From assembly GCA_002413745.1 (NCBI GenBank), contig DHXP01000002.1:2900-49655 (forward strand): a stretch of 46,756 nt of DNA, written 5' to 3'. This document shows, one piece after another, positions 9,138-17,990 of this stretch (its first letter is position 1; each line of letters starts with the position of its first letter). Below the pieces are notes generated by a model. That model saw nothing but the letters and a program-made list of their open reading frames with translations, was not told the origin of the DNA and did no database searches. Origin of the DNA: Flavobacterium sp. UBA5153 (lineage in GTDB: Bacteria > Bacteroidota > Bacteroidia > Flavobacteriales > Flavobacteriaceae). Position numbers and translations under genes: made by a program.

Positions 9138-10097
9138 TTAGTTGGTCAATAATTCGCCATATATATAATTATCGCCAAGCGAGAAGTCACTATTTCCTTT
9201 CTTCAAAGTTGCTTTTTTGATAACGATGGTGTGTTTAAAACCTGTTCCATTTGTTGTCGTGGTCACCTCAACGATACCACTTACGCCTGATATTCCAGCT
9301 ACGGCATCCCACTCTTCACTTATTGCAGGAGATGTCGGAATTGTTGCATTACAAAAATAATCGGCTGTAAGAAGACCAGCATATAAGCTATAAGTAAGTT
9401 TATTTGTAGTGGCACTGATTACCCCTGTTCTTGGTGAATTCAAAGGTGTTGCGGCACTAACAATCAAAGTGGGGTCAATATCCAATGTTAAAGCTTCGCT
9501 ACTGGTATGATTATAGATTAAATTCGGAGAGTTGACACTGCATCTTTCTACTGTTTTATCAAAACCAAAAGGCAAGGGAGTTGAAGGTGTTACATAATCC
9601 CCAAAAGGAAAAGTTTCATAAACTTGGGTTCCGTTATTTTTTGCAAAAGTGATATTCTTGAAACTAATATTATGATTGTAACCAGTAATTTTTGTACTAT
9701 TATCAGTAGCATTTGTTGTTTTTACAGCGGTGGTAATTATTTGAATTATTCCTGCTGTAGCAGTCCATTGGTCAGTGACGATTGGCGTTGCAGGCGGTAT
9801 TGTTTCACAAATATTATTGGCAGACACGGTTCCGTTATAAAACCGGTAAACCACACGATTGGTGCTGTTAATATCTATTTCTGTGGGGGCGTCAACTAAA
9901 GTCGGTTCGTTTAGAAACGAACTTTTAGGAATTTCAAGGAGTAATGCTTCTTCAGGCTTTAGTTTATAGATGATATTATTTTCACTGCAACTTTGTGTTG
10001 CGACATTTTCAAAATTAATAGTTTCCAAAACTAAATTACCGTCATTACAACCGTTTAATAACATCACAAAAAACAATAGACTCGCAACTCTTTTCAT
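9138..10097 (-). CDS. Lipoprotein with duplicated domain, function unknown
   Basis: A 319-residue predicted lipoprotein. It begins with a type II signal peptide (MKRVASLLFFVMLLNGC), the last Cys being the lipidation site. The ATG at 10097 is chosen because the longer frame from 10139 only adds residues before this signal. The mature part contains two related halves, each with a pattern like IYKLKPEEALLLEIP...NRVVYRFYNGTVSANNIC, then NLIYNHTSSEALTLDIDP...NKLTYSLYAGLLTADYFC, so it is an internal duplication of about 150 residues. It is likely outer-membrane attached. No enzyme motif was recognised. Confidence 0.75.
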   Translation of the reverse strand: MKRVASLLFFVMLLNGCNDGNLVLETINFENVATQSCSENNIIYKLKPEEALLLEIPKSSFLNEPTLVDAPTEIDINSTNRVVYRFYNGTVSANNICETIPPATPIVTDQWTATAGIIQIITTAVKTTNATDNSTKITGYNHNISFKNITFAKNNGTQVYETFPFGDYVTPSTPLPFGFDKTVERCSVNSPNLIYNHTSSEALTLDIDPTLIVSAATPLNSPRTGVISATTNKLTYSLYAGLLTADYFCNATIPTSPAISEEWDAVAGISGVSGIVEVTTTTNGTGFKHTIVIKKATLKKGNSDFSLGDNYIYGELLTN

Positions 10098-10115
10098 CGT
10101 ATAAAATATTTTGGT

Positions 10116-10123
10116 CAAAAATA
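10116..10123 (-). promoter_or_regulatory. Candidate -7 promoter box for the lipoprotein gene
   Basis: On the minus strand TATTTTTG fits TAnnTTTG and lies about 18 bp before the ATG at 10097. The -33 element is not convincing. Confidence 0.35.
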
Positions 10124-10171
10124 GTGAAAAAATTGGCAATTGATAGTAGAGAAATCACAATTGATATTTCA

Positions 10172-10179
10172 TAACTTTG
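10172..10179 (+). promoter_or_regulatory. Candidate -7 promoter box for the cysteine desulfurase gene
   Basis: TAACTTTG fits TAnnTTTG and ends only 5 bp before the ATG at 10185. If real, the mRNA would start at or next to the start codon, that is, be leaderless or nearly so. Confidence 0.35.
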
Positions 10180-10184
10180 CGATA

Positions 10185-11309
10185 ATGAAAAAAGTATATC
10201 TTGATAACGCCTCAACAACGCAACTCCGTCCTGAAGTCATTCAGGAAATGACCAAAGTTTTATCTGGGGACTATGGAAATCCGTCGTCAACTCACAGTAT
10301 TGGTCGGAATGCCAAAAGTGTTCTGGAACTTTCCAGAAAGTCAATCGCCAAATATTTGAATAGTTCGGCACAGGAAATTACTTTTACTTCTTGTGGCACC
10401 GAAGCTAATAATTGGATACTTCGCTCGTCGGTTAAAGATTTAAAGGTGAAACGAATTATTACCAGTAAAATAGAACACCACGCCGTTTTATATGTGGTTC
10501 AAGCCTTGCAAAAAGAGTTTGAAATTCAAGTGGATTATGTGGCTATAAAGCCAAATGGTGAAATTGATATTACTGATTTAGTGGAGTTGCTTTCGCAAGA
10601 AACGAAAACCTTGGTAAGTTTGATGCACGTGAACAACGAAATAGGAACTGTTTTGGATGTGGATAAAGTAGGGCGGATTTGTGAGCAACACAACGCACTT
10701 TTTCACTCGGATATGGTGCAATCCGTAGGGAAAACTGAAATTGATTTGAAAGCGTTGCCTATTGATTTTATGGTGGCAAGCGCACATAAATTTCACGGAC
10801 CCAAAGGGGTTGGTTTTGCTTTTGTTCGAAAAAATTCGGGATTACAACCGCTGTTTTATGGAGGTGAACAGGAAAAAGGCTTGCGTCCGGGAACCGAAGC
10901 GGTACATCAAATTGCAGGAATGGCAAAGGCATTGGAATTTTCTTATGCTAATTTGGAAACCGAAAGACAGCATATTTCCGAATTGAAAACCTATTTGGTT
11001 GAGCAGCTTGAAATTGAATTTCCAGCGTTTGAAATCAACGGTATCCAAGATGGTTTTTACACTATTTTGAATGTATTAATGCCTTTCTCGGAAGATAAAA
11101 CGGCGATGATTTTATTTCATCTAGATATGAAGGGAATCGCAATTTCACGCGGAAGTGCCTGTCAGTCAGGGAGTATAAGGCCATCACACGTTTTGGCAGA
11201 AATGCTTTCGAACGACGATTTAAAAAAGCCCAGTTTGCGTATTTCTTTCAGTCATTATAACACGAAACAAGATATTGATTTGTTGATTGAAGGTTTAAAA
11301 AGTATATGA
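10185..11309 (+). CDS. Cysteine desulfurase (class V aminotransferase fold)
   Basis: A 374-residue PLP enzyme that removes sulfur from L-cysteine for Fe-S cluster or tRNA thiolation pathways. It starts KKVYLDNASTTQLRPEV, has the Schiff-base lysine in MVASAHKFHGPKGVGF near residue 200, and carries the sulfur-accepting Cys in SRGSACQSGS near residue 325. The TTG-initiated longer frame from 10140 is rejected because homology begins at the ATG. No iscU or other Fe-S genes are adjacent, so the partner is not indicated. It is convergent with the glycosyltransferase gene, with no clear terminator between them. Confidence 0.92.
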   Translation: MKKVYLDNASTTQLRPEVIQEMTKVLSGDYGNPSSTHSIGRNAKSVLELSRKSIAKYLNSSAQEITFTSCGTEANNWILRSSVKDLKVKRIITSKIEHHAVLYVVQALQKEFEIQVDYVAIKPNGEIDITDLVELLSQETKTLVSLMHVNNEIGTVLDVDKVGRICEQHNALFHSDMVQSVGKTEIDLKALPIDFMVASAHKFHGPKGVGFAFVRKNSGLQPLFYGGEQEKGLRPGTEAVHQIAGMAKALEFSYANLETERQHISELKTYLVEQLEIEFPAFEINGIQDGFYTILNVLMPFSEDKTAMILFHLDMKGIAISRGSACQSGSIRPSHVLAEMLSNDDLKKPSLRISFSHYNTKQDIDLLIEGLKSI

Positions 11310-11371
11310 ATCCTATTTTAAAATCTACCTTTTTTGGTTGAAATAGTTAACTTTAAGACACCTTGTTTTGC

Positions 11372-13624
11372 TTATATATCAATCACTTTTGTCTGATTGG
11401 CATTTTTTTTAGCATGTTTTCCCATTATTAATTGTGACTTGAAAAAACACAAGGTTGATTCTGCCCCTTGATTAATATTAACGTGTTTATCTTCAAGGCC
11501 GTCATAAGAAGCTCCGTTTTCTGGATTATACATAATTTGTTTAAGGTGATTATTTCCTAGAAACCAGATGAAAGCCAGTTCAAGTTGATCTTTATATTTA
11601 ATATTCCCGGTTACTTCATAAAACAAATCCAAAGTAATAATTGTAGTGGCCACTTCAATAGGTTGTTCTCCATAGAATACTCTTTCATTTTCCTTTTTAA
11701 ACCATCCTTTATTTGAAATTACTTTTAGCTGCCCTTTCATAAAATAATGTGACAAAAGAAAATCAAAGGTAATTATGGCAATTTTCTTATATTTATGGTT
11801 TCCCGTGGCCAAATAACTATACAGCATTGCTTCGGGCAACACATTATTGGCATATGTCATATAGTCTTCATACCAGCACCAATTTTTTTCTGAATTGATG
11901 TGATAATGATTCAATAGATTATCGGCAAGTTGCTCTATATATTTCTTTATTGTTTCCTTTGGATTTATCGAATAGTAACCGTAAAGGCCTTTTATGGTAT
12001 AGGCAATGGCTCGTGGAGAAGTGATTTCGTAAATATTTTCTAGTGCCTTATCCCAGCATTTTTCTGCTCGCCGTACCAAATCTAAAGGAAGTGTATGCTT
12101 ATGAGCAATCACATAACCCAAAGCCCATAATGCTCTTCCGTTGGCATCATCAAGATTGACTTCTGAATTTTGTGGTGTTAATTGACATTCATAATTTTTG
12201 TAATTATCAAAACGGCCATTGTCTCGCTGGATATCTTCTATAAAACTTAAATAGGTATTTGCCAGTTTCAAAGCAGTGTCATCCTGACAATAATTATGAT
12301 ACATTACCATATTTATTAATGCTCTTGCATTGTCATCTAACGTATAGCCTGATACTGGATCAGGCTGGCTAAAGTTTGAAAATTGAAGTATTCCCACTCC
12401 CGTGGTAAGTTCCTTAATATGGTTTAATTTGATTGGTGGTAAATTGAAGCTCAAATCTTCTTCCCTGTTAGTTAATTTACCGAAAAGGAGTCCATATTGA
12501 ATGGCAATATTTTCCCATGTTGTTGCATGGGATAAGGAATAAGCATTTTTTCCCATCGCAATTCGTTCCTCTTTGCTTTCGATAAGTTTTAATATCGCTT
12601 TTTGAAACTCTTCGGGTTTATCAAACCCGTTTAACAATATTCCGTTCCCTTCTTTGAGGGCTTCAACAGCGTGGGGTATTGGGGTAGAAATGACGGCACA
12701 GCCGCAACTCATGGCGTAAGCAAAGGTGCCGCTTACAGCTTGATTGGGGTCTTTGGAAGTAAACAGATAAATGTCTGATAGGGTTAAATATTTAAGTAAC
12801 TGCTTTAATTCAAGATATTCATTGATAAAAACAACATTCTTCTCTAAATGAAGTTTCTGTACAATATCCATGAGCATATTGCAGTATTTTTCTCCTTCTC
12901 TTTTTATAATTTCGGGATGTGTTTTTCCAATCACCAAGTAAATAACTTCAGGATGTTTAGCAATGATTTCAGGTAAAGAATATAATACTGTTTCAATGTT
13001 TTTATTTTCGCTAATTAACCCAAATGTGGACATCACTATTTTATCGGAATAGTGATATTTGGTTTTTAATATTTCCTTTTGCTCCCAAAGCACGATATGA
13101 GTGCCGTGTGGTATCACATTTATTTTCGACTTTTGACAATTATATTGGTTTGTTAAAATCTCTTGTGAATTATTTGTGAGGACTACGATTCTATTTGATA
13201 AATCAATAATTGCCTGAACCACTTTTTTTCTTTTTTCATCTGGATTTGGTAATACCGTGTGAAAAACCGTTATAATTGGTTTGTTTAGCGCCAATAAGAA
13301 TGCGAGAAGATAATCACCATACTCTCCACCATAAAGTCCAAATTCATGTTGGATGCAAACCAGTCCAATATCATTTCGTTCATTTATTTTCTCTGCAACC
13401 AGGCGATATTCATCTATGGAAGCGGTAGATAAAATATATTTCACTTCATTTCCGTATTCAAAATGGTTCATTTCATTTTGCAAAGCACAGACTTCAATGG
13501 GAAGTGTATGCCCAAAAACCTTTTTCACAGAATTTACAATATCGTTAGAAAAAGTTGCTATTCCGCACTCTCGGGGTGGATAAGAACTTACAATTAGCAT
13601 TTTTATTCCTTTCTCAAATTTCAT
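11372..13624 (-). CDS. GT4 glycosyltransferase fused to an (alpha/alpha)-barrel-like domain
   Basis: A 750-residue two-domain protein. Residues 1 to about 370 form a GT-B family 4 glycosyltransferase, with PPRECGIATFSNDIV near the N-terminus, a linker at FGLISENKN, and a donor-binding segment AVSGTFAYAMSCGCAVISTP. Residues from about 390 to 740 form an all-helical region rich in Trp and in DDNARALIN and DDANGRALWALGY repeats, typical of (alpha/alpha)6 glycoside-processing folds. It lies 10 bp before the GH130 gene stop region and follows it in transcription order, so the two form an operon for making or turning over a glycan, possibly mannose-containing. The start could also be the ATG at 13600. 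Confidence 0.85.
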   Translation of the reverse strand: MKFEKGIKMLIVSSYPPRECGIATFSNDIVNSVKKVFGHTLPIEVCALQNEMNHFEYGNEVKYILSTASIDEYRLVAEKINERNDIGLVCIQHEFGLYGGEYGDYLLAFLLALNKPIITVFHTVLPNPDEKRKKVVQAIIDLSNRIVVLTNNSQEILTNQYNCQKSKINVIPHGTHIVLWEQKEILKTKYHYSDKIVMSTFGLISENKNIETVLYSLPEIIAKHPEVIYLVIGKTHPEIIKREGEKYCNMLMDIVQKLHLEKNVVFINEYLELKQLLKYLTLSDIYLFTSKDPNQAVSGTFAYAMSCGCAVISTPIPHAVEALKEGNGILLNGFDKPEEFQKAILKLIESKEERIAMGKNAYSLSHATTWENIAIQYGLLFGKLTNREEDLSFNLPPIKLNHIKELTTGVGILQFSNFSQPDPVSGYTLDDNARALINMVMYHNYCQDDTALKLANTYLSFIEDIQRDNGRFDNYKNYECQLTPQNSEVNLDDANGRALWALGYVIAHKHTLPLDLVRRAEKCWDKALENIYEITSPRAIAYTIKGLYGYYSINPKETIKKYIEQLADNLLNHYHINSEKNWCWYEDYMTYANNVLPEAMLYSYLATGNHKYKKIAIITFDFLLSHYFMKGQLKVISNKGWFKKENERVFYGEQPIEVATTIITLDLFYEVTGNIKYKDQLELAFIWFLGNNHLKQIMYNPENGASYDGLEDKHVNINQGAESTLCFFKSQLIMGKHAKKNANQTKVIDI

Positions 13625-13634
13625 GTTAACTTTT

Positions 13635-14672
13635 TTAAGGTTGTTTTCTTAATTCATGAAGCAATTCGTTTATGTCCATTTTTGCAACGGCTATATGTTT
13701 ATCTGCTGCACCGTAGTATATGTAAAGATCATTTCCGAATAAAGCAGAACCGGTTGGGAAGACAATATTATCGACAGTACCTTCCTTTTCCCAATCTTTA
13801 ATGGGAGAAAAGAGTGGATAGGGCAATCTGGAAATCTCCATTTCGGGTTTTTCCAAATGCAATAAAGCGGCCTTGGCATGGTACATTCTTCCTGTCGTAG
13901 TCTCATGTACGCCATGATAAATTAACAGCCATCCATCAGGCGTTTCAATTGGTGGTACTCCGGCTCCAATATAATTCATTTCATAAGGATCTTTTGGATC
14001 CAGAACAATATGATCGGTCAAGTTCATAAGATAATCTTCCCAAAAGGATGGTGTTAAATCTTTCCAATTGTCAAATTTCACAATTTGAATTCCTGGCCAG
14101 ATTCTGTGCAAAAGGACAAACTGCCCGTTTATTTTCCTTGGGAACAATACCACGTCTTTATCGCGGAGTAAACGGGTCTCATCACCCACCAATCCTATTT
14201 GCGAAAAAAGATTATAATATTGATGGTATTTGGGGTTTAGTTTAGCTGCATCACAACAATTCACATGACTTTCATACTCTTGATAGTTTACTTTGGGCGT
14301 AATTATTCCGTGTTTTTCAAAATGGATCAAATCTTTTGAAGTGGCGAGTGCTCCCATGGCATTGATGCCGTCATAAGCGGTGTAAGTTATATAATAAAGA
14401 TCTTCAATTTTTACGATTCTGGCGTCTTCAACTCCCTGTTTTTCGTAATCAAAATCACGCTTCATTATAGGGTAATCAAGTCTTTCTATTATTTTAAGCG
14501 GACCATCTGTTTTTGCGTATCCAATAGTAGAGAAATTCCCATCTTCTACAGCCCTATATAAAATATGTACAGTATTCCCTTCCTGGTAAATGCCGGGGTT
14601 TAATACCCCATTCTTTTCAAAATCCCTTTCGGTGGGACTTAGAATAATACCAAGTTTTTCTACTGTAATCAT
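13635..14672 (-). CDS. GH130-family glycoside phosphorylase/hydrolase
   Basis: A 345-residue five-bladed beta-propeller enzyme of glycoside hydrolase family 130, which typically phosphorolyses or hydrolyses beta-mannosides in the cytoplasm. Family features seen are NPGIYQEGNTVHILYRAVEDG at the start, the catalytic-Asp segment VEDARIVKIEDLYYITYTAYDG near residues 75-97, GAGVPPIETPDGWLLIYHGV near 230, and the closing VFPTGSALFGNDLYIYYGAAD blade. Length is usual. It is the upstream partner of the GT4 fusion gene. Exact linkage (beta-1,4, beta-1,2 or others) is not decided by what I can see. Confidence 0.9.
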   Translation of the reverse strand: MITVEKLGIILSPTERDFEKNGVLNPGIYQEGNTVHILYRAVEDGNFSTIGYAKTDGPLKIIERLDYPIMKRDFDYEKQGVEDARIVKIEDLYYITYTAYDGINAMGALATSKDLIHFEKHGIITPKVNYQEYESHVNCCDAAKLNPKYHQYYNLFSQIGLVGDETRLLRDKDVVLFPRKINGQFVLLHRIWPGIQIVKFDNWKDLTPSFWEDYLMNLTDHIVLDPKDPYEMNYIGAGVPPIETPDGWLLIYHGVHETTTGRMYHAKAALLHLEKPEMEISRLPYPLFSPIKDWEKEGTVDNIVFPTGSALFGNDLYIYYGAADKHIAVAKMDINELLHELRKQP

Positions 14673-14705
14673 AATTTAATGATTTAATACTGTTTTTCAA
14701 ATAGT

Positions 14706-15704
14706 CTACTTTTTAATTTCATTCAACTTGGCAGCTTTCGCTTTTGCTTTTTCTTGTTTTTTAAAATAACCCCGAAATAAGAAATTGTGCTTTAATGCTT
14801 CCATATTTTCATTCAAACGGAAACTGGCTTCGTTGATATTGGTCATCGTAGAATCTATTTTTTGAACTAATTGTGGGTCGTTGGAAAGGTGGTTTATAAC
14901 GCCTTTACCGTCCTTGACATTCAGAATGGTGGCATTAAGATTAGTAATGACTTTGTCTATTTCGGTGCTCGATTTGTTTAAATTAGTTACCATTTTTTTT
15001 ATTTTATTGGCTACAGCCGAGTCTTTTATTACACCAACGACATTGTCTTTATTGTCCAATGAAGTAATGAGTTTATTTAATTTCGTTACCGTTTCCGAAG
15101 TTCCTTTGCTGGTTAATTTCAGATAACGCATAGTTTCTTTCATGTCTTTCGACATAATGGTGTCATTTATCAGTGAACCCAAAGTTCCTTTTCCTTGGAT
15201 AATTGTATCAGTAATTTTGAGTAAATTAGCGGTAAGAGCAGCGGCATTTTTATTGGTTATGCTAAGTGTATTTAAAAGATCGTCGGTGCGAATGCGATTT
15301 TGGGAACGAATCTCGTCGCCTGGTTCAACAGAAGGCTCGTTGCCTTTACCCGGAAGAATGCTTATAATCATGTTGCCTACCAATCCGTCAGAACTTATGG
15401 TGGCAATTGCATCTTTTTTTATATGGGGAAAAATAGTTTTATCAATAATCATGTCGACACGTATGGTGGTATCGTTGATCATTTCAATTCCTCGAACAGT
15501 TCCCACACTTATTCCCGAATAACGCACATTGTTGCCTAGTTGTAAGCCACTTACATTATTGAAAACGGCTTCCAAATGATTTGTTTTTCCAAACATTTTT
15601 TGCTTGTCGCCAATGAAATAAACGGCAAGTATAAAAACCAATAATCCGATGATTACAAAAAAGCCTAGGCGAATTTTTTGTGATGCTGTTTTTTCCTTTT
15701 TTTT
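14706..15704 (-). CDS. mlaD: MlaD/MCE-domain lipid-binding protein; start codon unresolved
   Basis: Substrate-binding MCE protein of the Mla phospholipid transport system, anchored in the inner membrane. A TM helix (LGFFVIIGLLVFILAVYFIG) is followed by the MCE domain (AVFNNVSGLQLGNNVRYSGISVGTVRGIEM) and a long helical C-terminus (TKLNKLITSLDNKD, NATILNVKDG). The frame is open to 15704 and encodes KKKEKTASQKIRLG before the helix, which is typical of the family, but no ATG, GTG or TTG precedes the helix. The first usable codon is a TTG at 15641 inside the helix. An A8-T-A10 tract lies just upstream, so an unusual start, a start lost by mutation, or a homopolymer sequence error are all possible. 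Confidence 0.8.
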   Translation of the reverse strand, partial: KKKEKTASQKIRLGFFVIIGLLVFILAVYFIGDKQKMFGKTNHLEAVFNNVSGLQLGNNVRYSGISVGTVRGIEMINDTTIRVDMIIDKTIFPHIKKDAIATISSDGLVGNMIISILPGKGNEPSVEPGDEIRSQNRIRTDDLLNTLSITNKNAAALTANLLKITDTIIQGKGTLGSLINDTIMSKDMKETMRYLKLTSKGTSETVTKLNKLITSLDNKDNVVGVIKDSAVANKIKKMVTNLNKSSTEIDKVITNLNATILNVKDGKGVINHLSNDPQLVQKIDSTMTNINEASFRLNENMEALKHNFLFRGYFKKQEKAKAKAAKLNEIKK

Positions 15705-15713
15705 TTATTTTTT

Positions 15714-16466
15714 TTATTTAAAGAAGGCTTGAACTTTTGAATCTTTAGAGGAAATTAATTCTTCAAAAGTTCCTTCGGCATAATTGATGCCATCGACTAA
15801 TAAAATCATTCTATTCGAAATTGCTCTTGCACAATCCACATCATGGGTAATAATGATGGAGGAGGTGTTGTATTTTTTTTGGATAGATTGCATTAACAAC
15901 AAAATTTCTTTTGCAGTTATTGGATCGAGTCCAGTTGTAGGTTCGTCATAAAGAATAATCTTCGGCTGAAGAATCAAGGTTCTGGCAAGAGCAATTCTTC
16001 GTTTCATTCCACCCGAAAGTTCTTCGGGCATTAAATTTATGGTATGTGCCAAACCTACATTTTCGAGAGCTTCCATAACTAGTGGCGTAGTATCTTTTAT
16101 TTTTCCAAACTTTTTTGTGTGGCGTCTTAAAGGAAATTCCAGATTTTCCCGAACGGTCATCGAATCATAGAGTGCGCTTCCTTGAAATAGAAATCCAACT
16201 TCGGTTCGGAGTTCGTCTAGTTCCTCGTGTTCGAGTTCGCTAATGTCTTTGCCCATTATTATTATGGTGCCACTGTCATGTTCCTCCAGTCCAATCAAAC
16301 ATTTTATCATAACCGATTTTCCCGAGCCTGATTTTCCCATAATAACCAAGTTTTCGCCTTCATTCAAATACATGTTAAATCCATTTAAAACATGATTATC
16401 ACCATAACTTTTTCTCAAGTCCTTGATTTCTATGATAGGGCTATTATTGTTTATGGGTGTATTCAT
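15714..16466 (-). CDS. mlaF: ABC transporter ATP-binding protein (MlaF type)
   Basis: An ATPase of about 250 residues that powers Mla-type phospholipid trafficking. Walker A is MGKSGSGKS, the signature motif is ELSGGMKRRIALAR, Walker B is KIILYDEPTTGLDP, and the switch His follows in IIITHDVD. The ATG at 16466 gives a 4-bp gap from mlaE; the ATG at 16481 would overlap mlaE by 11 bp. Gene order mlaE-mlaF-mlaD matches other Bacteroidota. Confidence 0.92.
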   Translation of the reverse strand: MNTPINNNSPIIEIKDLRKSYGDNHVLNGFNMYLNEGENLVIMGKSGSGKSVMIKCLIGLEEHDSGTIIIMGKDISELEHEELDELRTEVGFLFQGSALYDSMTVRENLEFPLRRHTKKFGKIKDTTPLVMEALENVGLAHTINLMPEELSGGMKRRIALARTLILQPKIILYDEPTTGLDPITAKEILLLMQSIQKKYNTSSIIITHDVDCARAISNRMILLVDGINYAEGTFEELISSKDSKVQAFFK

Positions 16467-16470
16467 AATT

Positions 16471-17259
16471 TTATAAATCATAAAAAATATCAGTTACAAA
16501 AACGGCAAGAAAGTCAATTATAAAAAGCAACATTGAGGTGAAAACTACTGCGGAATTTGCGGCGAGCCCTACACCAGCTGTTCCTTTTTTACAGTTATAT
16601 CCTTTAAAACAACCCACTAATCCTATGGCAAATCCAAAAAAGAAAGTTTTAATTGTTGCGGGAATTAAATCTCCAAATTCCAAAGCGTCAAAAACCTGAT
16701 TAAAATAAAATAGAAAAGATGCGTTTCCTTTAATATTTTCAACCAGAAAAGAACCAAAAATGGCGATAGCATCACCAAAAAAAACTAAAATAGGAAGCAT
16801 AAAAGTTGTGGCCAAAATTCGTGTGACCACCAAATATTTAAAAGGATTTGTCCCTGACACTTCCATGGCATCAATTTGTTCCGTCACTTTCATGGAACCT
16901 AATTCGGCACCAATCCCGGAACCGATTCGTCCCGCACAAATTAAAGCGGTAATAATAGGTCCTATTTCTCTAATAATAGAAATACTCACCATAGAAGGTA
17001 TCCAGGAAACAGCACCAAATTCCTGAAGAGTAGGTCTTGTTTGTAAGGTAAAAACCAAACCGATGATGAATCCTGTAACGGCAACAAGCAACAAGGAACG
17101 ATTGCCTATATTGAAACATTGTCTCAGAAATTCTTTAAATTCGGATGGACGTTTAAAGACCTCCTTAAAAAAACGACCGGCAAATTGGGAAAGCTCTCCA
17201 ATTTCAAGTAAGAAGGCCTTAAATAATTCGATTATTTTAAAAATAGTATCCATTGACAA
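16471..17259 (-). CDS. mlaE: ABC transporter permease (MlaE family)
   Basis: A 262-residue integral membrane permease of the MlaE/TtgD family with about five to six TM helices. The characteristic segments RSLLLVAVTGFIIGLVFTLQ and EIGPIITALICAGRIGSGIGAELGSMKVTEQIDAM are present. It is the first gene of the mlaEFD operon. The start may be 17259 or the second ATG at 17253. The 437-bp gap upstream, to 17696, contains the cbpA-cbpM terminator and AT-rich DNA that presumably holds the operon promoter. Confidence 0.92.
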   Translation of the reverse strand: MSMDTIFKIIELFKAFLLEIGELSQFAGRFFKEVFKRPSEFKEFLRQCFNIGNRSLLLVAVTGFIIGLVFTLQTRPTLQEFGAVSWIPSMVSISIIREIGPIITALICAGRIGSGIGAELGSMKVTEQIDAMEVSGTNPFKYLVVTRILATTFMLPILVFFGDAIAIFGSFLVENIKGNASFLFYFNQVFDALEFGDLIPATIKTFFFGFAIGLVGCFKGYNCKKGTAGVGLAANSAVVFTSMLLFIIDFLAVFVTDIFYDL

Positions 17260-17595
17260 AAATGAATTAGTTTTAGCAGCAAATGGTTGCTCAAATATAC
17301 GAATAATCTGTTGATTTTTAGAGGTTTTACATATTCTTAATTAAAAGTATATCTGCCCCTAAAATTCGAATAACAATTTAAGACTAATTAAATAGAAATG
17401 AAAACACTAAATTAGTAAGATTATGTCAAAACAATAAAAATTTTCGGAAAACACTTCACATAAAAGTAGTTTTGGAAACGAAAAAAAGAAAGATACTAGC
17501 GAAAAAAAACAGGTGTTGTTGTTGTTGTCTAAGCAAATTTGATTATGGGATTCTCCATCAAATATTTCGAATTGGATGCTGTTCCTATGGCTTCC

Positions 17596-17635
17596 AAAAA
17601 AATGAATGTTATTTTTTTGTCATTCATGTTTTTTT
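17596..17635 (-). terminator. Terminator-like hairpin after cbpM
   Basis: Complementary arms (ATGAATG with CATTCAT, flanked by A7 and T7 tracts) lie about 60 bp past the cbpM stop on the minus strand. U-rich ends on both strands fit an intrinsic terminator for cbpA-cbpM. Confidence 0.5.
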
Positions 17636-17696
17636 GTTTTTAGATACATTAAGCAATAACGGTAAAGTTGCATTTATGACTTGATTCTGATTATCT

Positions 17697-17990
17697 TCAA
17701 AATTCATATAAACGCAATCTGTTTTTAACTGAAATTAATTCGTTTTGTAAAATATCTATTTTTTTCAATAAGTTCAAAACAACATCTATTCCCTCCAGAT
17801 TAATATCCAATTCATGGTGCATTCGAACCATTTTTTCGATTTCACGGATAGCATCAGGACGAATATATGGCATATCTTCAATTATTTTGATTTCTATCAA
17901 ACCCATTTCGCTTAAATGGCCAAAGAATGACATTTCTACTTTATAATGGGTACATAATGTAGCTATAGGGATGAGGTTTTCTATCTTCAT
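17697..17990 (-). CDS. cbpM: Chaperone modulator CbpM-like protein
   Basis: A 97-residue helical protein of the CbpM/MerR-like modulator family, expected to bind the J-domain of CbpA and damp its activity. The pattern [22 protein letters not shown], then LSEMGLIEI, then [20 protein letters not shown], then ending in a coiled region [15 protein letters not shown], is family-typical. It overlaps the cbpA stop by 4 bp (ATGA), so translation is coupled and the pair is one operon. Confidence 0.85.
   Translation of the reverse strand: MKIENLIPIATLCTHYKVEMSFFGHLSEMGLIEIKIIEDMPYIRPDAIREIEKMVRMHHELDINLEGIDVVLNLLKKIDILQNELISVKNRLRLYEF

Noticed and set aside
17472-17684. Plus-strand 70-residue frame with five Cys in a row
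   Set aside because: Starts at a TTG, comes from a TGT-rich simple stretch, and overlaps a terminator-like hairpin; no sign of selection for coding.
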